Positions 23,921 to 33,513 of a DNA stretch of 64,000 nt are shown one piece after another. Location: contig JAGZSY010000006.1 in assembly GCA_018380885.1 (NCBI GenBank), positions 248,001 to 312,000 on the forward strand, given 5' to 3'. The stretch comes from Enterocloster asparagiformis. GTDB taxonomy: Bacteria; Bacillota; Clostridia; Lachnospirales; Lachnospiraceae. How positions within the stretch are numbered: the first letter of the stretch is position 1; each line of letters opens with the position of its first letter. A program made the translations under genes and the position numbers. The notes beneath the pieces are model-generated. The model was not told the DNA's origin. It ran no database searches and was given only the letters and a program-made list of their open reading frames with translations.

Positions 23921-25204
23921 CTATTTTCCTCCCGCCAGAGCTTCAATGGCCTTCCGGTAGATTTCCCGCAGCAAAAAGAAATCTTCCCGCAGAATGTACT
24001 CGTTTTTCTGGTGCTCCGTCAGCTCCCGGCCCGGCAGCATTGGCCCGAAGGCCACGATATTGTCCATGGCCCTGGCGTAGGTGCCGCCGCCCACCACCGT
24101 GGGCTCGCTGTCATCCCCGGTCAAGTCCCGGTACACCTTTAACAGCGCTGTGATCAGCTCTCCGTCCTTGGCCATGTAAACCGGCCCGATCTGCTCCATC
24201 ACCTCCAGGGTGACGCCGTAGGGCCGGACCCTCTCCCCGAGGGCGTCCACCACCTGGTCCAGCTTATAGGTCACGGGATAGCGCACGTCCACGGTCAGCT
24301 CGCAGTTTTCCTCCTCCAGCCGCAGCATGCCCGCGTTGAGGGTCAATTTCCCGCTCTGCCCGTCCTCAAAGCCGATGCCCGCCCGGCCGCCGTTGTAGTC
24401 AAAGCCGATGCAGTCCTGGTAAAAATCCGCAAAGCCGCAGGGGAGGCCGGAGGCTGCGATCTGCTCCATCAGATGGGAGATAGCGTTGTCGCCGTCCTCA
24501 GGCATGCTGGCGTGGGCCGACTTGCCCCCGGCGCTGAATTCCCGCACCGTGCCGTCCTTTGTCCTCAAGCTCGCGCCGGCCTGGTCCGGCACCACATTGG
24601 CCGCCACACCGGCCTGGGCGGTCAAAAATCCGGCCGCCTCCGCCGCCATGGTCAGCTTCATGATCGCGATGCCCTTCTCCCCGTACATGGCGGGAAAATC
24701 GCCGTCCGGCGTAAAGCCCATGACCGGCAGCTCCTCGGTGGCCTTATAGTAGTCCATGTCCGTCCAGTCGCCGGATTCCTCGGTCTGGCCGAATATGATC
24801 CGCACCCGGCGGTTTAAGGCCGCGCCCGAATCCAGCAAATCCTTCATGGCATAGATGCAGGTGATCGCCGGCCCCTTGTCGTCGGAGACGCCCCGGCCGT
24901 AAATCCTGTCCCCGTCGCAGGTGGCGGCGTAGGGCTCGTAATCCCAGCCGCTCCCGGCGGGCACCACGTCCAGATGAACCAGGATTCCGATGATCTCCTC
25001 GCCCTGGCCGATCTCTGCGTAGCCTATCTTGTTGTCACAGTTCTTTGTCCGAAAGCCGAAGCTCTCACACAGCTCGAGCGCATACCGCAGCGCTCCGTTC
25101 ACCTCCCTGCCGTAGGGCGCGCACTCATTTTCCGAGGGCTCCGCCACGCTGGCAAAGCGGCACAGCCCGTCCAGGGCCTCTATCATCGATTCATTCGTAT
25201 TCAT
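23921..25204 (-). CDS. M20 family metallopeptidase (Sapep/PepV-like dipeptidase)
   Basis: The 427-residue protein has the M20 di-zinc site residues: HLDVVPAG, GRGVSDDKGP, FGQTEESGDWTD and a C-terminal GGGTYAR motif typical of Sapep/PepV dipeptidases. Residues about 180-300 form the lid insertion. It would cleave a dipeptide or an N-acyl/carbamoyl amino acid. ATG 25204 overlaps the upstream DUF917 stop by four bases. Placement between DUF917 and racemases suggests it acts on the opened ring product. Confidence 0.88.
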   Translation of the reverse strand: MNTNESMIEALDGLCRFASVAEPSENECAPYGREVNGALRYALELCESFGFRTKNCDNKIGYAEIGQGEEIIGILVHLDVVPAGSGWDYEPYAATCDGDRIYGRGVSDDKGPAITCIYAMKDLLDSGAALNRRVRIIFGQTEESGDWTDMDYYKATEELPVMGFTPDGDFPAMYGEKGIAIMKLTMAAEAAGFLTAQAGVAANVVPDQAGASLRTKDGTVREFSAGGKSAHASMPEDGDNAISHLMEQIAASGLPCGFADFYQDCIGFDYNGGRAGIGFEDGQSGKLTLNAGMLRLEEENCELTVDVRYPVTYKLDQVVDALGERVRPYGVTLEVMEQIGPVYMAKDGELITALLKVYRDLTGDDSEPTVVGGGTYARAMDNIVAFGPMLPGRELTEHQKNEYILREDFFLLREIYRKAIEALAGGK

Positions 25205-26301
25205 TTGCAAAACGGCTCCCAATCTACGTCGTATCCGAAGCTTCTCGGACCAAATACCTCCAACCCCCGTTTAGTCGTCCACGCCTCCGGCGCAGGCAGG
25301 CAGATCACGGACACCTTGGCGCCCTCCCTGGCGTAGGGGTTTAACTGCGGGAACTTCTCATCCTCGTTCAGCACCACGATCAGATCAGGCACGGTCACGT
25401 AGAATTCCCCGTCCAGCCAGCTGATGATGTTCTCATTCTGATACCAGATTTTCAGCTGGCGGCCCTCGTAAGCGCCTGCGCCCCGGATGCTCATGGTGCC
25501 GTAGGTGTAGCCGTCCCGGGTCTCATACTCGTTGTGGGAGATGACGCCCTTAAACATATCCCTGCCGCTTCCGGCCTGTTTCACGGCCTCCACGAAATCG
25601 CCGCCCGCGTCCACCGCCTGCTTGTAGGCCTTTCCCACCTGCTCGGCGTAGCTGATAGCCCCGGTGATCACGGAATTTTTCAGCACCTTCACCGTGTTCA
25701 CATGGTCCACCACGGAGATCATGTTCTGGCTCACCACCGCCAGGGCCCGCACCATGTCCTCGCCCCGCATGTCGTCGAACACATGGGTGAACACCGCGCC
25801 CTCGCCGAACTTGTTGGCCACGGACATGGGGCACATGGGCACGTCGTTGAGGAAATAGGTGGAGTGCTGCAGCGCGGGCACGGAGCGGCCAGCCGGGTCG
25901 CCGTCCATGATATAGCGGCCGGTCATGGCCGCGCAGTAGAAGGCAGTGGCCGTGTTCATTCCGCCCAGCTCCGTGCTGATCAGCCCCTTCATCTCCCTGC
26001 CCAAAAACTTCTCCAGCTGCTCTAAAGCCACCAGGTAGGGGCTTTTCTCAGACAGGGGAAGCCTGGCGTACTTGCGGATCTCCTCCTCGGTCAGCGGAGA
26101 GATGGCGCCGCAGCCGTAGGGCGTGCCCACGTAATCATCGTCCTCCAGCTCGTCGAAGGAGGCCAGGGTAAAGGTCTTGCCTGCCTGAAGCGCCTCGTCG
26201 ATCAGCTCCACGCCCTCGTCCAGAGTGCCGCCCCCGCCGGTGCCCAGGATGGTACAGCCGTAAAGGATGTTCATTAAATCTTCTCTCGATAACTCTCTCA
26301 T
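25201..26301 (-). CDS. DUF917 family protein (second of two)
   Basis: The 366-residue protein is a second DUF917 member, with LYGCTILGTGGGGTLDEG near residues 12-30, STELGGMNTATAF and DGDPAGRSVPA. It is only moderately similar to the other copy, so they are likely two subunits, or two steps, not a recent duplication. GGAG precedes the ATG. It is the first enzyme gene after the transporter genes (91-base gap) and is coupled to the M20 gene. Confidence 0.88.
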   Translation of the reverse strand: MRELSREDLMNILYGCTILGTGGGGTLDEGVELIDEALQAGKTFTLASFDELEDDDYVGTPYGCGAISPLTEEEIRKYARLPLSEKSPYLVALEQLEKFLGREMKGLISTELGGMNTATAFYCAAMTGRYIMDGDPAGRSVPALQHSTYFLNDVPMCPMSVANKFGEGAVFTHVFDDMRGEDMVRALAVVSQNMISVVDHVNTVKVLKNSVITGAISYAEQVGKAYKQAVDAGGDFVEAVKQAGSGRDMFKGVISHNEYETRDGYTYGTMSIRGAGAYEGRQLKIWYQNENIISWLDGEFYVTVPDLIVVLNEDEKFPQLNPYAREGAKVSVICLPAPEAWTTKRGLEVFGPRSFGYDVDWEPFCK

Positions 26302-26392
26302 TTTTATTACTCCATTCCGCCGTCGTCTCCGGGCCGGTTGAGCCCGGGCGCGGCTTATTTTTTATATGAACTGCCGGATACAGCCGCAGTTT

Positions 26393-28195
26393 TTATTTCC
26401 CGCTGGGGGCCCCTTCCTCAAACATCAGGCACCTCACATAGTGCCTCTCGTTCAGATACGTCTCCGCCGGCACCGTCTCCGCGCACTTTGCCGTCGCCCT
26501 GGCGCAGCGGGTGTGGAAGGGGCAGCCGGTGGGCGGGTTGATGGGGCTCGGTATCTGACCCTCCAGGGTCTTGATCGCGTCCAGGCCCTCGGTCCCGATT
26601 CTGGGGATGGAATCGAACAGCGCCCTGGTGTAGGGGTGGCGGGGACTCTCGAATATCTCCTCCGCGGGGCCGAACTCCACGATCTTACCCAGGTACATGA
26701 CCGCGATGCGGTTGCTCAGCTCGTGGACCACCGCCAGGTCGTGGGAGATCAGAATGTTGGTCAGGCCGAAGCGCTTTTTCAAATCCTTGATCAAATCCAG
26801 AATCTGGTTCTGGGAAAACACGTCGATGGATGACGTGGGCTCGTCCAACACCACCAGCTTGGGATTGCTGGCCAGAGAGCGGGCGATGGCGATCCGCTGT
26901 CGCTGGCCGCCGGAGAACTCGTGGGGATACTTGTAGCAGGCGTCCTTGCCGATGCCCACCATGGCCAGCAGCTCCTCCACCCGCCTGATCCGCTCCCCCT
27001 CGCCCAGCTTCTCGTACACATCCAGGGGCTCAGCCACAATATCCTTCACCAGCCACCGGGGATTGAGGGACCAGTAGGGGTCCTGGAACACGATCTGCAC
27101 ATTCTTCTTAAAGGCGTTCTTCCGGTGGTTTTTGATGTCCGCAAACACATCGCTGCCCTCAAAATACACCTTGCCCGCCGTGGGCTCGAACAGGTCCAGA
27201 ATGGTGTTCACCAGGGTGGACTTGCCGCAGCCCGACTCTCCTACGATGCCCAGCACCTCGCCCTTTCGTATGTCAAAGCTCACATCGTCCACGGCCTTCA
27301 GGCTCTGGTGGCGGATATGGCGCACGTCGTCGTTGATGTCGAAATATTTCTTCAGGTTTTCCACCCTCAACAGCACGTCCTCGGCGCTGTCGTCCGTGGG
27401 CTCGAGCTTGGTCTCGCAGGCCTCCAGCAGCAGCTTGGTGTAGTCCTGGGACGGATTTCCCACCACCTGCTCCGTGGTGCCCTCCTCGATGATCCTGCCG
27501 CCGTGGAGGATGCCCACGCGGTCGCAGAAGGCGCTGACCAGGCTTAAATTGTTGGCGATAAAGAGCACTGTCATGTTGTGCTTTTTCTGCAGCTCCCGCA
27601 GCAGCTTCAGGATGCTGGCCTGGATGGTCACGTCCAGGTTGCGGGTGGGCTCGTCTGCGATGAGGAAATCCGCGCCGCAGCACAGGGCCAGGGCGATGAT
27701 CACCCGCTGGCGCTGCCCGCCCGAGAGCTGGTGCGGATACTTGGCCAGCACGCTGTCCTGATCCGCCAGCTTCACCTCCTCCAGCAGCCGCCTGGCTTCG
27801 TCCAGAGCGGCCTTTTTGGACATGCCCCTGTGATTCTGGCGCAGGGCATCCACCATGCAGTCCTTGATGGTGAACACCGGGTTCAGGCAGCTCATGGGGT
27901 CCTGGAAAATCATGGCGATCCGGTTGCCGCGGAAATTCGCCTGCATCTGGCGCTCCGACTTTTTCAGCAGATTCTCCCCGTCAAAGAGGATTTCCCCCCG
28001 CTCGATGATGCCCGGCGGACACTGGAGCAGCTTTAAAATGCTCAGGGCCAGCACGGTTTTTCCCTGTCCGGATTCCCCCACCAGGCCGTAGGTCTCGCCC
28101 TTCTCAATCGCCAGCTTGCCGATATCCAGGACCGTTTTGACGCCTTCAAAGGATTTATGCTTTACCAGCAGGTTGTTTATCTCAAAATATGCCAT
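26393..28195 (-). CDS. Fused dipeptide-type ABC ATPase (DppD-DppF fusion)
   Basis: The 600-residue protein holds two complete ABC domains. The first (about 1-260) has GLVGESGQGKTVL and LSGGQRQR; the second (about 275-600) has GIVGESGCGKSTL and FSGGQRQR and ends with the oligopeptide-transporter C-terminal extension (CPFHTRCARATAKC). These are normally two separate proteins (DppD, DppF). It powers import through the two permeases encoded just upstream, and is 12 bases after the DppC-like gene. Confidence 0.93.
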   Translation of the reverse strand: MAYFEINNLLVKHKSFEGVKTVLDIGKLAIEKGETYGLVGESGQGKTVLALSILKLLQCPPGIIERGEILFDGENLLKKSERQMQANFRGNRIAMIFQDPMSCLNPVFTIKDCMVDALRQNHRGMSKKAALDEARRLLEEVKLADQDSVLAKYPHQLSGGQRQRVIIALALCCGADFLIADEPTRNLDVTIQASILKLLRELQKKHNMTVLFIANNLSLVSAFCDRVGILHGGRIIEEGTTEQVVGNPSQDYTKLLLEACETKLEPTDDSAEDVLLRVENLKKYFDINDDVRHIRHQSLKAVDDVSFDIRKGEVLGIVGESGCGKSTLVNTILDLFEPTAGKVYFEGSDVFADIKNHRKNAFKKNVQIVFQDPYWSLNPRWLVKDIVAEPLDVYEKLGEGERIRRVEELLAMVGIGKDACYKYPHEFSGGQRQRIAIARSLASNPKLVVLDEPTSSIDVFSQNQILDLIKDLKKRFGLTNILISHDLAVVHELSNRIAVMYLGKIVEFGPAEEIFESPRHPYTRALFDSIPRIGTEGLDAIKTLEGQIPSPINPPTGCPFHTRCARATAKCAETVPAETYLNERHYVRCLMFEEGAPSGK

Positions 28196-28206
28196 TGCTT
28201 GCCTCC

Positions 28207-29091
28207 TTATCTCTTCCTCGTCTTGGGGTCCAGAATCTCGCGCGCCGCGTCGCCCAGCAGGTTAAAGCAGAGCACCGTGATAAAGATGGCCAGGCCCGGG
28301 AAAATGCAGCACCACCACATGTCCGGGAAATAGGTCCGGCCCGTGGAGATCATTAACCCCCACTCCGGTGTGGGCGCCTGGGCTCCCAGCCCCAGAAAGC
28401 TCAGGGAGGCCACGGTTAAGATCACGCCGCCCATGTCCATGGACGCCTGCACGATCACCGGGCTGATACAGTTTGGCACAATGTGCCGGAAAATGATCTT
28501 CATCTTCCCGGTGCCGATGGTCTCGGCCGCCTGGACAAACTTCCGCTCCTTGATGGAAATGGCCTGCCCACGCACCAGCCGCGTGTACCAGGGCCACCAG
28601 GAAATGGAGATGGCCAGGATGGCGTTGCTCAGGCTGGAGCCCATGATGGACACCAGGGCGATGGCCAAAAGCAGCGGCGGAAAGCTCAGGAAAATGTCGG
28701 TGATCCGCATGATCACATTGTCCACCGCGCCGCCGAAGGTGCCGGCCACGGCGCCTAAGGGCACTCCGATGACCAGCGCCACGCCGACGGCCAGCACAGC
28801 CGTGGACAGCGACACCCGGCCGCCGTAGATCACGCGGCTGAACACGTCGCGGCCCAGCTCGTCCGTGCCGAACCAGTGGGCCGCCCCGGGAGCCATGAAC
28901 TTCTCCGCGATATGGGCCTCGTCGGCGATATCCTGGGGGAACGGCACAATCCAGGGCGCCAGAAGGGCCATGAGCACGATCAGGATCAGCAGCACCAGCG
29001 CGAACAGGGACAGGCGGTTTCTGGCCAGGAGATAGAGACTTTCGCGGAGGCTGCGCATTTTCGGTTTTAATGATTCCAGCAGATTTTTCAT
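28207..29091 (-). CDS. ABC transporter permease, DppC-like
   Basis: The 294-residue inner-membrane protein has six membrane segments and the DppC-type landmarks HWFGTDELGRDVFSRVIYG and the EAA-like loop ERKFVQAAETIGTGKMKIIFRH that docks on the ATPase. It forms the import channel with the DppB-like protein. It starts 12 bases after the DppB-like gene. Confidence 0.93.
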   Translation of the reverse strand: MKNLLESLKPKMRSLRESLYLLARNRLSLFALVLLILIVLMALLAPWIVPFPQDIADEAHIAEKFMAPGAAHWFGTDELGRDVFSRVIYGGRVSLSTAVLAVGVALVIGVPLGAVAGTFGGAVDNVIMRITDIFLSFPPLLLAIALVSIMGSSLSNAILAISISWWPWYTRLVRGQAISIKERKFVQAAETIGTGKMKIIFRHIVPNCISPVIVQASMDMGGVILTVASLSFLGLGAQAPTPEWGLMISTGRTYFPDMWWCCIFPGLAIFITVLCFNLLGDAAREILDPKTRKR

Positions 29092-29103
29092 GTCAACGCC
29101 TCC

Positions 29104-30114
29104 TTACAGTCTCACCCGCGGGTCGGATGCGATGATGATGTCCGCCAGCAGGTTCAGTATGATATAGCACACGGCGCCAAATATGGTGACGCCGATAATG
29201 GCCGGGTAATCCAGGGATGTGATGGCCTTGGAGATGTAGCTGCCGATCCCGGGCCAGCTGAAAATAGCCTCCACCAAAAAGGTGTTGGTCAGGGTGTAGC
29301 CCATGGAAAGGGCCACGTCCGTGGCGGTGGCTCCCAGGGAGTTTTTCAGCGCGTATTTCCACAGCATCTTAAATTCCCTGATTCCGTAGGAGCGGCCGGC
29401 GGTGATGTAGTCCTCGTTGAGGATTTCCAGCAGGGCGGACCGGGTCATGCGGGACACCAGGCCGATGGGGTACAGGGCGATGGTCAGGCAGGGCAGGATG
29501 ATATGCAGGAACGCGTCCCCGAACATGGTCCAGTTCCCGGTCAGCACGCAGTCGATCAGCAACATCCCCGTGATCTGGGGCTTATCCCCGAAAATGGTGG
29601 CCGTCACGCTGAGCTCGCCGCCCAGGGGCAGCACATTGAGGCCCTTGTAGAAGATCAGCTGCAAAAACAGCGCCACCCAGAAGGTGGGCAGGGAAACGGC
29701 CCCGATGGAGAAAATCCTGCTCACGTGGTCCAGCATCTTGTCCTTTTTCTTCGCCGAGTAGATTCCCAGGGGGATTCCGATGATGATTGCCAGAATAAAG
29801 GCCAGCAGCACCAGCTCCAGGGTGGCGGGCACGTACTGCTTCAGCTCCGAGGTGACGGGCTGCTTGGTATTGAGGGAATACCCCAGATCGCCGTGCAGGA
29901 GCTGTCCCAGATAGTTGACGTACTGCTCAGGCAGGGATTTGTCCAGCCCCAGCTCCACCCGCGCCTGCTCCAGCTGCTGCTTGGTGGCGCGGTTTCCCGC
30001 CCACTTGGCCGCGGGGTCCGAGGGGACCACTCTGGAGATGATAAAGGTAATGGTAACCACTCCCAGCAGCACCACGATGCTGCTCAAAAGCCTTTTGAAA
30101 ATGTATTTTCCCAT
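29104..30114 (-). CDS. ABC transporter permease, DppB-like
   Basis: The 336-residue membrane protein has DppB-type features: an N-terminal membrane segment, the VPSDPAAKW motif, a periplasmic region ending SLNTKQPV, and an EAA loop (RSYGIREFKMLWKYALKN). AAAGGAGCGG precedes ATG 30114; the 13 upstream codons overlap an intercistronic terminator and are not counted. It follows the binding-protein gene by 59 bases. Confidence 0.93.
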   Translation of the reverse strand: MGKYIFKRLLSSIVVLLGVVTITFIISRVVPSDPAAKWAGNRATKQQLEQARVELGLDKSLPEQYVNYLGQLLHGDLGYSLNTKQPVTSELKQYVPATLELVLLAFILAIIIGIPLGIYSAKKKDKMLDHVSRIFSIGAVSLPTFWVALFLQLIFYKGLNVLPLGGELSVTATIFGDKPQITGMLLIDCVLTGNWTMFGDAFLHIILPCLTIALYPIGLVSRMTRSALLEILNEDYITAGRSYGIREFKMLWKYALKNSLGATATDVALSMGYTLTNTFLVEAIFSWPGIGSYISKAITSLDYPAIIGVTIFGAVCYIILNLLADIIIASDPRVRL

Positions 30115-30126
30115 TGTCCGCTCCTT

Positions 30127-30163
30127 TAAAAACAGGCGGCGCAACTTGCTCACGCCGCCTGTT
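30127..30163 (-). terminator. Terminator between binding protein and permease genes
   Basis: AACAGGCGGC pairs with GCCGCCTGTT and TTTTT follows on the minus strand, immediately before the DppB-like ribosome binding site. Partial termination here would raise binding protein over channel subunits. Confidence 0.75.
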
Positions 30164-30173
30164 CAGTCTCATG

Positions 30174-31772
30174 CTATTTCTTCGTTACATTGTAGTAGTT
30201 GATACAGGACGCATAGGCCGGATTCTCGTAGACGCCGTCAATGGCGTTGCTGATGATGTAGGTGTTGATCTTGTCGTAGGGGAAGATGAAATCGCATTCC
30301 TCCACCAGACCCTTCTGCACCTCCTTGTAGTCCTGCTCCGCCTTGGAGCGGTCGTTGGCCGTGCTCTTGATGGCGTCGTTGATCAGCTTATCGTACTCGT
30401 CGTTTTTGATGTAGCCCAGGTTGAAGTAGATTTCCTCCTCGCTGCGCACCATGCTGGTAAACCAGCTCTCCGGGGAAGCGTAATCCGGCCACCACATAAA
30501 CACGAACAGGTCCTGGCGGTCGTTGGGGTCCGTGGCCTTGCCCATGTTCCACTGGGCGTCCCACTCCATGGGCTGCAGCACCAGCTCGATGCCCAGTTTC
30601 TTCAGATTCACCTGGTAGAGCTGTGCCCAGTTGTTGTACTCGTCCATGCCCGTGGCGTAGGTGATCGTCAGCTTCATCCCGGTGGTGTCCACGCCGGACT
30701 TGTCCAGATACTCCTTGGCCTTGTCCAGGTCCGTGGTGTACTGCTCAAGGCTTTCGTCGTGGCCCCAGAGGCCCGCGGTCACGATGCCGTGGGACTGGAC
30801 GCCGTTGCCCTCCAGCACGTTGTTTATGGTTTCCTCATAGGGGAAGGCGTAGGCCAGGGCCCGGCGGAAGTCGGCGTTGCTTGTGGGCTCCTTCTCATGG
30901 TTGGGCAGGATCACCAGGTTGGTGAAGGTGTCGAAGGTCTCCACATGGACCTTGTCCGTCTGCTCCTTCAGGGAGTTCACGTCCGTGGAGGACAGCAGGC
31001 TGGTAATCTGGGCCTCGCCCGTCTCCAGCAGCTGCCTTCTGGCGCTGGACTCCGGCGTTTCCTTGATAATGACGTTCTTATACTGGTTGTCCTGCCAGCC
31101 GCCGCGGTAATCCTCAAACGCTTTGAGCACAACCGTGTCGCCGGTGGCCTGGGCCAGGGTGTAGGGGCCGGTGCCGCCGTCGTTTCCCTGGTTGAACCAC
31201 TCGGTGGTCTGCTCCAGGGCCGCGTCGCTGACCACATAGCCGGCGTAGCAAGCGGAGGAAATCAGGTCCAGGGGAGCCGCATAGGAGCAGGTGAATGTCA
31301 CCTCGTAGTCCCCGGTGGCCTCCACGCCGGTCACGGCGTCCCAGATATAGGCGGCGCCCATGCCCATCTCCTTCACCTTGTTGATGGATTTCACCACGTT
31401 CTCAGCGGTCATGGCCGTGCCGTCGTGGAACTTCACGTCGTCCCGGAGCTTGAACACCCACTGGGTGCCGTCGTCGTTGGCCGACCACTCGGTGGCCAGC
31501 AATGGCTCCACCTGGCCTGTCTTGTCGTTGTAGTGGGTCAGGGTCTCGTACACATTGTGCAGCACCATCACGCCGTTGGAATTTTCCACCCTGGGGTCCA
31601 GGGTGATGTAGGGCTGGGATGCGTATGTATGGTATAAAACGTCCTTGGACGAAGCTGCGGCCTGGGGCGCTGCGCCCGAGCCGCCCTCTGCGCTCTGTTT
31701 GCTTCCGCCGCAGCCCGCTAAGGCGGCTGCCAGCATAGCGGCTGTCAGAAGCACGCAAATCTGCTTTTTCAT
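30174..31772 (-). CDS. Peptide/nickel-type ABC substrate-binding lipoprotein
   Basis: The 532-residue protein has a lipoprotein signal with lipobox LAGC (Cys21) and the SBP family 5 fold, with a domain start like YASQPYITLDPRVENS and FKLRDDVKFHDGTAMTAENV. It would be anchored outside the membrane and bring its ligand to the DppB/C-like channel. GGAGGAG precedes the ATG. It is the first gene of the DUF917 operon. The ligand is unknown; the downstream enzymes suggest a dipeptide-like or hydantoin-like compound. Confidence 0.92.
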   Translation of the reverse strand: MKKQICVLLTAAMLAAALAGCGGSKQSAEGGSGAAPQAAASSKDVLYHTYASQPYITLDPRVENSNGVMVLHNVYETLTHYNDKTGQVEPLLATEWSANDDGTQWVFKLRDDVKFHDGTAMTAENVVKSINKVKEMGMGAAYIWDAVTGVEATGDYEVTFTCSYAAPLDLISSACYAGYVVSDAALEQTTEWFNQGNDGGTGPYTLAQATGDTVVLKAFEDYRGGWQDNQYKNVIIKETPESSARRQLLETGEAQITSLLSSTDVNSLKEQTDKVHVETFDTFTNLVILPNHEKEPTSNADFRRALAYAFPYEETINNVLEGNGVQSHGIVTAGLWGHDESLEQYTTDLDKAKEYLDKSGVDTTGMKLTITYATGMDEYNNWAQLYQVNLKKLGIELVLQPMEWDAQWNMGKATDPNDRQDLFVFMWWPDYASPESWFTSMVRSEEEIYFNLGYIKNDEYDKLINDAIKSTANDRSKAEQDYKEVQKGLVEECDFIFPYDKINTYIISNAIDGVYENPAYASCINYYNVTKK

Positions 31773-31807
31773 AATCTCTCCTCCTGATTTTGTAGAATAT
31801 TAGGGTT

Positions 31808-31835
31808 ATCATAAACCTATTTCTCCGTTTTGTAA
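31808..31835 (-). promoter_or_regulatory. Promoter of the DUF917/racemase operon
   Basis: Minus strand: TTACAA (31835-31830), 16-base spacer, TATGAT (31813-31808), just downstream of the PucR terminator. Confidence 0.5.
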
Positions 31836-31848
31836 TTAGTTCTGAGGA

Positions 31849-31895
31849 CAAAATATGGCGGGTTTGATTGTCCAATAGGACAACGCCCGCCATAT
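31849..31895 (-). terminator. Intrinsic terminator after the PucR gene
   Basis: ATATGGCGGG pairs with CCCGCCATAT around an inner TTGTCC/GGACAA stem; TTTTG follows on the minus strand. Confidence 0.75.
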
Positions 31896-31908
31896 AATCC
31901 CTTTATAT

Positions 31909-33507
31909 TCACTTTTCCAACAGCCGTTCCAGTGCCAGCGCCCGGTACAGATCCAGCATCTCCGGCATCTCCGTAACGCCGCAGCCCAGCCGCTCGGCTA
32001 TCTTTTTCAGACGGTATTTGATGGTATTCTTGTGCAGGTACATGATCCCGGCCGTCTCCGCCACCTTCATGTGGGCGTCGAAGTAGAACACCGCCAGGGT
32101 CTCGTGGAGCTCCCGCTCCAGGCTTTTGTCCGCGCAGCTCAGGATGCGCAGGATGCGCATCTCCTGTCCCACCACCTCCTCCCCCTTGTCGATGATGGCC
32201 TGGCACTGGCCGGCGAAGCGGATCTCATAGGAGCTCAACAGGCTGGCCCGGGGATAGAGCTTCATTGCCACGTCCAGGGATTCGGCGATGCCGATGTAGG
32301 CGTTGCGGACCTCCGTGGTGCTGCCCAGGTCGCAGCTGTACATCAGCCGGCAGCTGACCCCGGCGGCCTCGACCTGGCCCTTGATCTCCTTCAGGGTGGG
32401 AATCCACTGGCCCGATACCCCGTCGTCCAGAAAAACCAGCACACAGTCGTCGTAAATGTCCATGACCAGCGTGCGGCAGTGGCGTGACAGGTTCTCCCGC
32501 ACGATCTCCATGATCCTGCGGTAATCCGACACGGTCATGGACAGCGGCTTAAACAGCAGCATGTTGTGGATGCTGGCTTCGTCGATGTTCAGGCTGCGGG
32601 CCAGCTGGCGCATCTTCACCGGCTCGTCCCGGATCACCGCCCTGATAAAGTCCAGCACGCCGAAATTGTCCTGGCGCTCGTTCCACATTTTTAAGAACAG
32701 CTGCACCGCCTCCACGATCTGCTCCATCTCATCCTGACGCAGCTTTTCACCCGTCCCCGTGACAATCAGGTTCAGGCGCACGGCAGATGGGCTCTTGATG
32801 CGGAAGCACCGGAAATACTGCCCCTCCCCGCCTCGCCCGCTCACCGCGCCCTGCTCGCCTCCAGCGGCCATGATGCCGTCCAGCAGCGTCAGGATATCCC
32901 GCTCCAGCAGGCTGGGCCAGGAGGCAAAGTGCAGCAGATGCCAGGCCGTATCCGTGACGATCACCGTCAGGTGGAGCCGGTCGCTGATAATCCGCAGCAG
33001 CGAGTCCACGCTGCGCTGGTGGACCGCCAGGGAGGACACCTTGTCCAGAACCTCGGGCACAAAATAGGTGGATTTATTCCGGTCCCGGTAGATGGCGTTC
33101 TGAATCTCCGCGATGGCCTCGGAGTAGCGGAGGTTGTACTGGTTTTTCGGCATGCACACGATCACAAAGCCCAGCTCGTCCGCCACGTCGATCACCCGCT
33201 GGTCTATGTTCTTGAGAAACAGCCCCACGTAGTACAGCAGGATGCCCACGTCCCCGGTGGCGCTGAGCCGCCGGATCACGTTGCACTGGTCCTCCACGCT
33301 GTCCTTAACGTTGGCAAAGGCCGTGATAATCAGCTCGCTGCCCATGTATTCCAGGTTCCGAAACAGCTCCTCCTGAAGCTCCGTGGGTTCGGTGTACTCC
33401 AGCACGGACACTGCGGACACCACGTTGCCCAGCCCGGAGGCCCCTGCCAGAACCTGTGCCTCCCGCATACAGGGGAGGGTTAAAACATCACGCATAGAAA
33501 TACTCAT
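31909..33507 (-). CDS. PucR-family transcription regulator
   Basis: The 532-residue protein has an N-terminal PucR domain (about 1-125, starting SISMRDVLTLPCMREAQVL), a central region, and the C-terminal PucR-type helix-turn-helix (about 470-530, with KVAETAGIMYLHKNTIKYRLKKI). PucR proteins respond to intracellular purine-degradation or amino acid metabolites. The operon it precedes encodes hydantoin-type enzymes, so it is the likely regulator. An AGGTGA site precedes the ATG; the upstream Sel1 gene ends six bases before it. Confidence 0.92.
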   Translation of the reverse strand: MSISMRDVLTLPCMREAQVLAGASGLGNVVSAVSVLEYTEPTELQEELFRNLEYMGSELIITAFANVKDSVEDQCNVIRRLSATGDVGILLYYVGLFLKNIDQRVIDVADELGFVIVCMPKNQYNLRYSEAIAEIQNAIYRDRNKSTYFVPEVLDKVSSLAVHQRSVDSLLRIISDRLHLTVIVTDTAWHLLHFASWPSLLERDILTLLDGIMAAGGEQGAVSGRGGEGQYFRCFRIKSPSAVRLNLIVTGTGEKLRQDEMEQIVEAVQLFLKMWNERQDNFGVLDFIRAVIRDEPVKMRQLARSLNIDEASIHNMLLFKPLSMTVSDYRRIMEIVRENLSRHCRTLVMDIYDDCVLVFLDDGVSGQWIPTLKEIKGQVEAAGVSCRLMYSCDLGSTTEVRNAYIGIAESLDVAMKLYPRASLLSSYEIRFAGQCQAIIDKGEEVVGQEMRILRILSCADKSLERELHETLAVFYFDAHMKVAETAGIMYLHKNTIKYRLKKIAERLGCGVTEMPEMLDLYRALALERLLEK

Positions 33508-33513
33508 AAGGGA

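Noticed and set aside
30114..31637. A 507-codon plus-strand frame opposite the ABC binding-protein gene
   Set aside because: It is a GC-rich shadow of the real minus-strand gene: no homology, low-complexity His/Val/Leu composition, and the opposite strand has a lipobox and family motifs.
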